From Chelydra serpentina (taxonomy: Eukaryota > Chordata > Testudines > Chelydridae), in NCBI GenBank assembly GCA_037349315.1, contig JBAIAC010000035.1, forward strand, positions 11,484,501 through 11,548,500: DNA of 64,000 bases. Reading direction: 5' to 3'. Both the position numbers and the translations under genes were made by a program. Within the stretch, counting starts at the first letter, position 1. Every line of letters begins with the position of its first letter. The notes beneath the pieces were generated by a model. The model did no database searches. It worked only from the letters and a program-made list of their open reading frames with translations, and was not told where the DNA came from. Below are positions 58,713-64,000 of the stretch, piece after piece.

Positions 58713-60659
58713 AACATGCCATTAAAAAGTGTATTCTTTCATTTTAAAGTCTAGCAAGGGGCAATCCCGGTCCTGTACACATGAATGCTCCTCACATCAA
58801 TCCCCAATGTGAACCAAGGGAATAAGCTTTCAAAAGCTTGAATTTACAAATCTTGCAGCATGCCCTTAAGGTCACCAAACTTAGGCTCTGGTGAACTCCT
58901 GCAAGGAGTAAGTTGTAACAGTATGACTCTTCTGCCACTGGATAGAGACAGATTAACGTTAGGAGGCAACAGTGAGAGTGATCCAATGGATTATATCTCC
59001 TACAGTGCGTCTCTAGTTCTATACGTTTGTATACTGTATGTTGTCCTTAGAAAGTTATTTAGCAGAAAATACAAGTGAAGCAATATCCCCTACAGTACAT
59101 CTGTCTGTTCAGAAAAAAACAGCATGAGCAGGTCAGAACAAGTACCAGAGCATGCAGCTCCAAATCAGTGCAGGCAGGAAAGTAGAGTCTTTTAGTCCCC
59201 ATGACATTTCATTAGTTTAGACTTCTCTGAAGTGAAATGAACCACTTACTCCTTGGGTGAACAAATCTGATGCTAATGTCCTGTGCTTTGTTGTATACTA
59301 TGATCTAATTGAGAATTAATGCATTCTGTTCTGTCCCTTGCATGAACTTTTCTGTGCGCTCCCTTTGGAGGATGCAGTACAAGTTTAGCATCGCCAGCTT
59401 TCATTGCCATATCTCATTTTCTGTCTTCAAAGACATTTACGCACTTGTCATGTGACTTACATACATGAAGTAGAATTGTGCCGAAGACTGCAGATTTGTG
59501 TTTTTTCCCAAAAATATGTATTTGTTTTAGATCAGAATATTTAACTGTCGTAGTTTTATTCTATTTTACTCCTCATGCTTCAAAACCGCTTCTCTGTTAC
59601 CAAGTCCATCAGAGACAGCAGCACCTGTACCAGCATGGTTGTACCTACCATACCTGTGTAATATTTTAATGTAACATCAGTTTAAATCATCAGCACAGAC
59701 GTGCCCATGTCAATCCATCAGAAGAAGGTTTTAAACAGCTTCCCAGCACAATTTTACTATGTCGGCTCATGGATCAGTGGCTTGTTCTACAGCTAGCCTC
59801 GTTGTTTGCAGAAGGAATATTCTAGCAGCAGTGAACCTGTACTAGACTCAGCCCCAAAGATGACGAAAAACAACTCTACAATGTACTCAATGTCTCTGGT
59901 ATTCAAAGAAAACTAAAGATTGATCTTCTAGTTAGGAAATTGCTAGTTTCACTGATACTTTGGGGCCTAATTTTCACATTAAACAAAAATGTAAAAAAAA
60001 AAAAAAAAGTCCAAAGGCTCAATTGTTCATAAAACCCACTTCCATTCCTCAGCTCCTTGAGCAGTGTTTGCAGTGCAGATTCATTTGCACAGAGCAGTTG
60101 CTTATTTTTAGCATCCATATGTAGCCCCTCGCCCAAGATGAGGCTTTAAGCCTCTTCCCCTTTCTCTCCAAATCAACCAATTTGTTCAATTCACTCCATG
60201 TAGAAGCTTCTCTATTGTTGCCAGAAAGGATTTCTAGTTTCTTCTTTCCCCATCCCTGACTCTAGGCATGCAGAGAATGGTATCAGAGGGCTTTGGCAGC
60301 CATCTTAGTTGTAGCTATTTTGGTAGGGCCCCCTAGAGATTTAGACCTGAGCTCTAGGAGCTGGTAAATTCCAAGTGGTGGCTACACATATGCTTTTGAC
60401 ATATTTAAGTGATGCTAATTTAGCACCAATTTTGGCTTTAAATATGGACTCCAAAATTCAGAGATTCTTGGATTTAGGGCCATTCCTAGTACCATGTTGT
60501 AATGGCTGATGCCCCCAGTTCCTCCCAACCACTAATTAATACAATTTCATAATGACAGTTTGAGGATATTTTTCTTTCCAGTCACACATTTAACCTGGGT
60601 TTTGATCTCTGTTTTTCCTTACTCAAAGACAGACCCATGGTGCGCTCTGTGACTGTTTC

Positions 60660-60815
60660 TAAGAGCAGCTAACTGCATGCATCCGACGAAGTGGGTTGCT
60701 AACTGCATGCACCCACGAAAGCTAATGCGCCAATATGTCTATTAGTCTATAAGGTGCCACAGGACTCTTTGTTGCTTCTACAGATCCAGACTAACATGGC
60801 TACCCCTCTGATAAT
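60660..60815. repeat. dispersed sauropsid-type repeat with internal duplication
   Basis: 'gcatccgacgaagtgggtt' and 'cacccacgaaagctaatgcg', then 'tagtctataaggtgccacag' and 'cagactaacatggctaccc'. I recognise this from sauropsid genomes but cannot place its class with confidence. 'ctaactgcatgca' occurs twice (near 60669 and 60699), so part of it is duplicated. Confidence 0.6.
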
Positions 60816-61309
60816 GTAAACCAGTTCACTTCATTTCTGCAACTATCTGGAATACCTACAAATTGCACTCCCTGATTCACATAGTGTCCTCACTCTGTAC
60901 ACTCAGCTCCATTGGTGTCAATGAGGATTACACATCTGGGTGGAGGGCAATATGTGATCCTGATTTGGGGTCTAACTGACAGCAAATGCTTCTGTTTAAA
61001 AAAAACAACTTAGTTTGAGCTTTTTAATCTGAAAAATCTTGCAACAAATAAAGTAAATGTGTTTTCAAGTGTTTTAAATGATGCCTGGCTCCCTTCCTAT
61101 GGACCTGCAAGGGCCTGGATGGAAGAGAAGGGACTTAGGCGGATGAGGGGCCTTCTTGTAGATCTCCTGAAGTCTGCTGGAGCAGGACCCCCTCCCCTCA
61201 TTAACTTTTTGAGAAGAATTTTTTTCCCCATTGACAAACCTCCTTAGTGACAAGGTTACACTTTGAGCTCTCTTCCTGCAGGGAAAAGGACTAGAGACAG
61301 GGAGGGAAT

Positions 61310-61388
61310 TTCAAAAGTGCTCAGAGTGGCATAACTCTGGTCCCATTGAAGTCAACAGGAGTTTTAGAATTTTTGAAAATTCTACCCT
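61310..61388. repeat. short palindromic repeat
   Basis: 'ttcaaaagtgctcagagtgg' ... 'tcccattgaagtcaacagga' ... 'ttttgaaaattctaccc'. Inverse ends around a 'ccattgaagtcaa' centre. Confidence 0.5.
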
Positions 61389-61661
61389 TTGTTTATTTTT
61401 TATAAATAAAATCGTAGCTCCATAGAAATTCTTTGACTCCTGTATTTAGATTGCAGGAGCTATGTTCTCTGGTGATGTAACTGAGGAAAATGTTAATGAT
61501 TTTTGTAATTTCATGTTAATCAATAAGAACTTTTGGTCCTGTCGACTAGATCTCAGCTAGTAGAGTCTAGTAAACTGTATACATCTCTCTTCTACTTTCT
61601 GATCCCCACCCCTCAGTGAGTTCAGTAGAATTTGGGAACTTTGTTTAACAACTCTGTTGTT

Positions 61662-61871
61662 CAGGGCCGGTGCTACCATCCTGGCACCCTAGGCGATCAC
61701 CTAGGGTGCCAGGATTTGGGGGGCGGCATTTCAGGTCCCTCGGTGGACGCAGGGTCCTCGGTGGCACTTCGGCAGCAGCTTCTTTGGCTGCCGGGGTCCT
61801 CGGCAGCATTTCAGCGGCAGCCTCTCCCGGCCCTGCTGCCTATGGCGGCAAAAAACTTGGCGCCACTACTG
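61662..61871. mobile_element. hAT-type MITE with 8-bp duplication
   Basis: Begins CAGGGCCGGTGCTACC and ends CGCCACTACTG. An 8-bp direct repeat CTGTTGTT flanks it (61654-61661 and 61872-61879). The left end shares CAGGGC with the element at 9638. It has a 'gcaccctaggcgatcacctagggtgc' inverted stretch near its left end. The two 100-codon frames are not genes. Confidence 0.88.
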
Positions 61872-61879
61872 CTGTTGTT

Positions 61880-63750
61880 AGGTTGTTGTCTTTCAGGAAC
61901 CCCTTCTTTCATTCACTCAAGTTTTGCAGCAAATATTCTACCACATCCCTAGAAGTAACCTACCTGTTTTAAGACCAGTTATTTTGAGGGGATGGGAGAT
62001 GGGCAGGAGAGATATGGAGACAGCAAAACTAGGCTGATAACGGAAACTCAATTGCTACCTTAACTATGGAGCAACTGCTGTCATTTCATTTTAGTGAGGC
62101 TGAAAACCACCTTTATCATTTATAATTAATGCACATATTTTTGCAGCATGTTCTGGTATCTGTCCTCCCATATTATGTCTTTGATCCTGATCATGGGGAA
62201 ACCATGGCTTAAAAAACAACAACCGCAAAAGGCTGGTAAATATTCCAGGTCAAAGAAGTTTACCACAAATACTAACACATACTTTGTGTTTCAGGCATCT
62301 GTACAGACACAGCCTTGGGCATGCGTCCCTCTTACATTTGCCACTATCTAAGTCATCAGCACTTATTCCCCCCCCATGTTCCCTGGAAATCGAATGCTCG
62401 CACCCAATGTGATGAACTGTAATGGCATTGACAGGAAAGACAAATTGAGTAGATACTTGCATTGTCCCTTAATTTTAAAATAAATAGATTTGTTCAATTT
62501 TTGTGAGCCACCAAGGAATTAGTTTGAACTGCAAGTTAATAAGAAATCTGATGAGTTCCAGCTTTAAATCTTAAATATAAAACCCTGTCCACACTTTGCT
62601 CATTTGCTGCTAATTTTTGTTCCACTTTATAGTTTGCATATTAACAGACAATTTGGTCTGGTTGCTACATAGCACCTTTTGATGTTTTTCTGTCACAATA
62701 AATAAAGTTGCCAAGTGAGAGACAGAGTAAGAAAAATGCATAAATTGACAGCCCAGCAACAGCTGTAATCTTAAAAGCTGTCCTCATTGATCTTCACACA
62801 AACTAGCAGTTCTGATAATCTGCTTAACGGAAAGAGGAATAGTGTGAATACTTGGGAAAGCACCCGCAATAATACCAATGCTTAGCAATTTTTGTCACTG
62901 TTGGGATGTAAACGTCATTTAGATGTCTCATTCTTCATTGTTTATTCCTTATGAAGGGGCGAAAGGGAGGGGGGCATTCTAAGAATCTTTACTCCGCTTT
63001 TGACCCTGCCTTTTCCATGGAATGCCATTGGTTGGACGTAGTAGAATAGTGTTATTTTTCAATTCTGCAATGTGCGTCGGCTGCACCATCACGATCTTGC
63101 AATAGTAGCATGAAGCTCAGTTATTGTAACTCACTCTCTTGGTAGGACTGCTCAGTTGTTGGTGCTCGTTCAGAATGCAGAAGCATAGATGTTTGCATTT
63201 TTGTGCTCATGTTATCCTCACACAGCATTCCTTATGTTGGGGTTGACTAGAATTTGGGACTCTTGTTTTGTTTTTTAAAGCCCATAATGGTGTTGGCCCT
63301 GGCTACATTTGAGACTTACTCTTTGAGCCTTGTACTCATGGGTAGCTATATATGCATGATGTGCTCTTTAGGTTTTTCTCCTTTGTGTCTCAATTCATCT
63401 TGATGTTGAACAATGTTGCTGTCGTTCAGTTTGTGTGAAACATGCCCTGTCCTGAAATCCATTTTATTTCATTCGTCCCTTCTCTTAAAAATCACCGTAA
63501 AGCCTTTTTCCCCCCAGAAATGTTTTTCGGATGACTGATGATGTCTGTTTATTAACCTTTTATCCCAATCCCTATTGCTCCCTTTTTAAATTGGATCCCC
63601 CCATTTGATTTATATTGTAAGGGATGTGGTGCCTTATTATGGTTTTTAGCATGTGGTTTTTTACTCTGTTGTATACGGAATTTTGAAAGGGAGAGTTCTG
63701 CATACATATATAATTGCTCTATCTATATTACCTTTCAAGTTAGGATATCT
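61880..63750. other. no gene recognised
   Basis: AT-rich, no exon-like frame or recognisable repeat. Confidence 0.45.
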
Positions 63751-63754
63751 TTGC

Positions 63755-63922
63755 TTTACTAACATTGATGCATTTAGTCTCCCAGTACCCCCTGCGACAT
63801 AAACATGTATTGATATCTTCATTTTATAGCAAGAAACTAAGGCATGGAGATGTTCTGGTTTGCTCAGTCACATAGTAAGTCAATGGCAGAACCGGGAGTA
63901 GAACCCACACCTCATGACTCCC
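63755..63922 (-). repeat. MIR-like SINE fragment, reversed
   Basis: 'ttcattttatagcaagaaac', 'taaggcatggagatgttctg', 'cagtcacatagtaagtcaat', 'ggcagaaccgggagtagaac' and 'tcatgactcccag' follow the reversed MIR order (core then head). Confidence 0.65.
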
Positions 63923-64000
63923 AGGCTAGGTCTACACTAACTCCCCCTGTCGAACTAAGATACGCAACTTCAGCTACGTTAATAACGTAGCTGAAGTCGA
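63923..64000. mobile_element. Harbinger-type MITE, cut by window end
   Basis: 'ggctaggtctacactaactc' is the left end, then a hairpin 'cttcagctacgtta' / 'taacgtagctgaag' at 63968-63996. Matches the hairpin region of 13817 and 46395. The rest lies beyond the window. Confidence 0.75.

Larger units (their letters stand above)
57861..61653. other. no gene recognised; dispersed repeats
   Basis: About 3.8 kb. Notable pieces are a palindromic repeat at 58605-58712, a sauropsid-type repeat at 60660-60815, and another short repeat at 61310-61388. An A-run lies at about 59993-60008. Confidence 0.45.

Noticed and set aside
1..64000. CRISPR arrays, bacterial operons, rRNA or tRNA genes
   Set aside because: No regularly spaced direct repeats with unique spacers, no clover-leaf tRNA and no rRNA segments were seen. 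Repeat content is that of a vertebrate nuclear genome.

Overview
This window is vertebrate nuclear DNA with no recognisable host exon, most likely intergenic or deep intronic sequence. It points to a sauropsid, most likely a turtle. The grounds are a reverse-oriented CR1 3' end, an RTE-clade LINE remnant, MIR-like SINE pieces, many Harbinger- and hAT-type short elements of kinds I associate with turtle genomes, and an autonomous-looking PIF/Harbinger element. The species assignment rests on recalled repeat families, not on a search.

Layout, 0-27 kb. A reversed MIR-like piece (about 0.9-1.1 kb) is followed by a LINE 3' fragment split by a small MITE (1.8-2.6 kb). Next come a Harbinger MITE (5.99-6.28 kb), a solo LTR with a 4-bp target duplication and an internal 38-bp minisatellite (6.80-8.14 kb), and a hAT MITE (9.64-9.84 kb). 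At 11.125-13.358 kb lies a near-perfect 2.2-kb palindrome made of two tail-to-tail LTR-like units, inserted as one block into a small MITE with a direct 5-bp target duplication. Harbinger and hAT MITEs follow at 13.8, 14.96, 20.25, 22.7 and 25.3 kb.

Layout, 27-46 kb. A decayed APE-type LINE on the minus strand (28.0-32.6 kb) is interrupted by a Tigger-like MITE and an LTR. hAT pieces lie at 34.5 and 35.7 kb. A Ty3/Gypsy integrase remnant (minus strand, about 40.2-45.97 kb) is split by a 4,494-bp Harbinger transposon (41.318-45.811 kb) with terminal inverted repeats and a TTA duplication. The Harbinger carries an uninterrupted 427-codon DDE transposase. On the opposite strand it carries a two-exon Myb/SANT-like partner broken by two apparent frameshifts. 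Inside that gene's intron it carries a 96-codon ORF of unknown function and three 80-bp tandem copies.

Layout, 46-64 kb. A Harbinger MITE with a long hairpin (46.4-46.7 kb), a CR1 3' end back to back with an RTE pol remnant (56.3-57.9 kb), a hAT MITE (61.66-61.87 kb), a MIR-like piece and a Harbinger MITE cut by the window end. Short palindromic repeats centred on a CCATTGAAGTCAATGG-like core are scattered throughout.

The two items most worth follow-up are the inserted palindromic LTR pair, whose two TATA boxes face each other and would give hairpin RNA, and the extra ORF in the Harbinger element. Apart from the transposase and that small ORF, the coding remnants I could recognise are broken.
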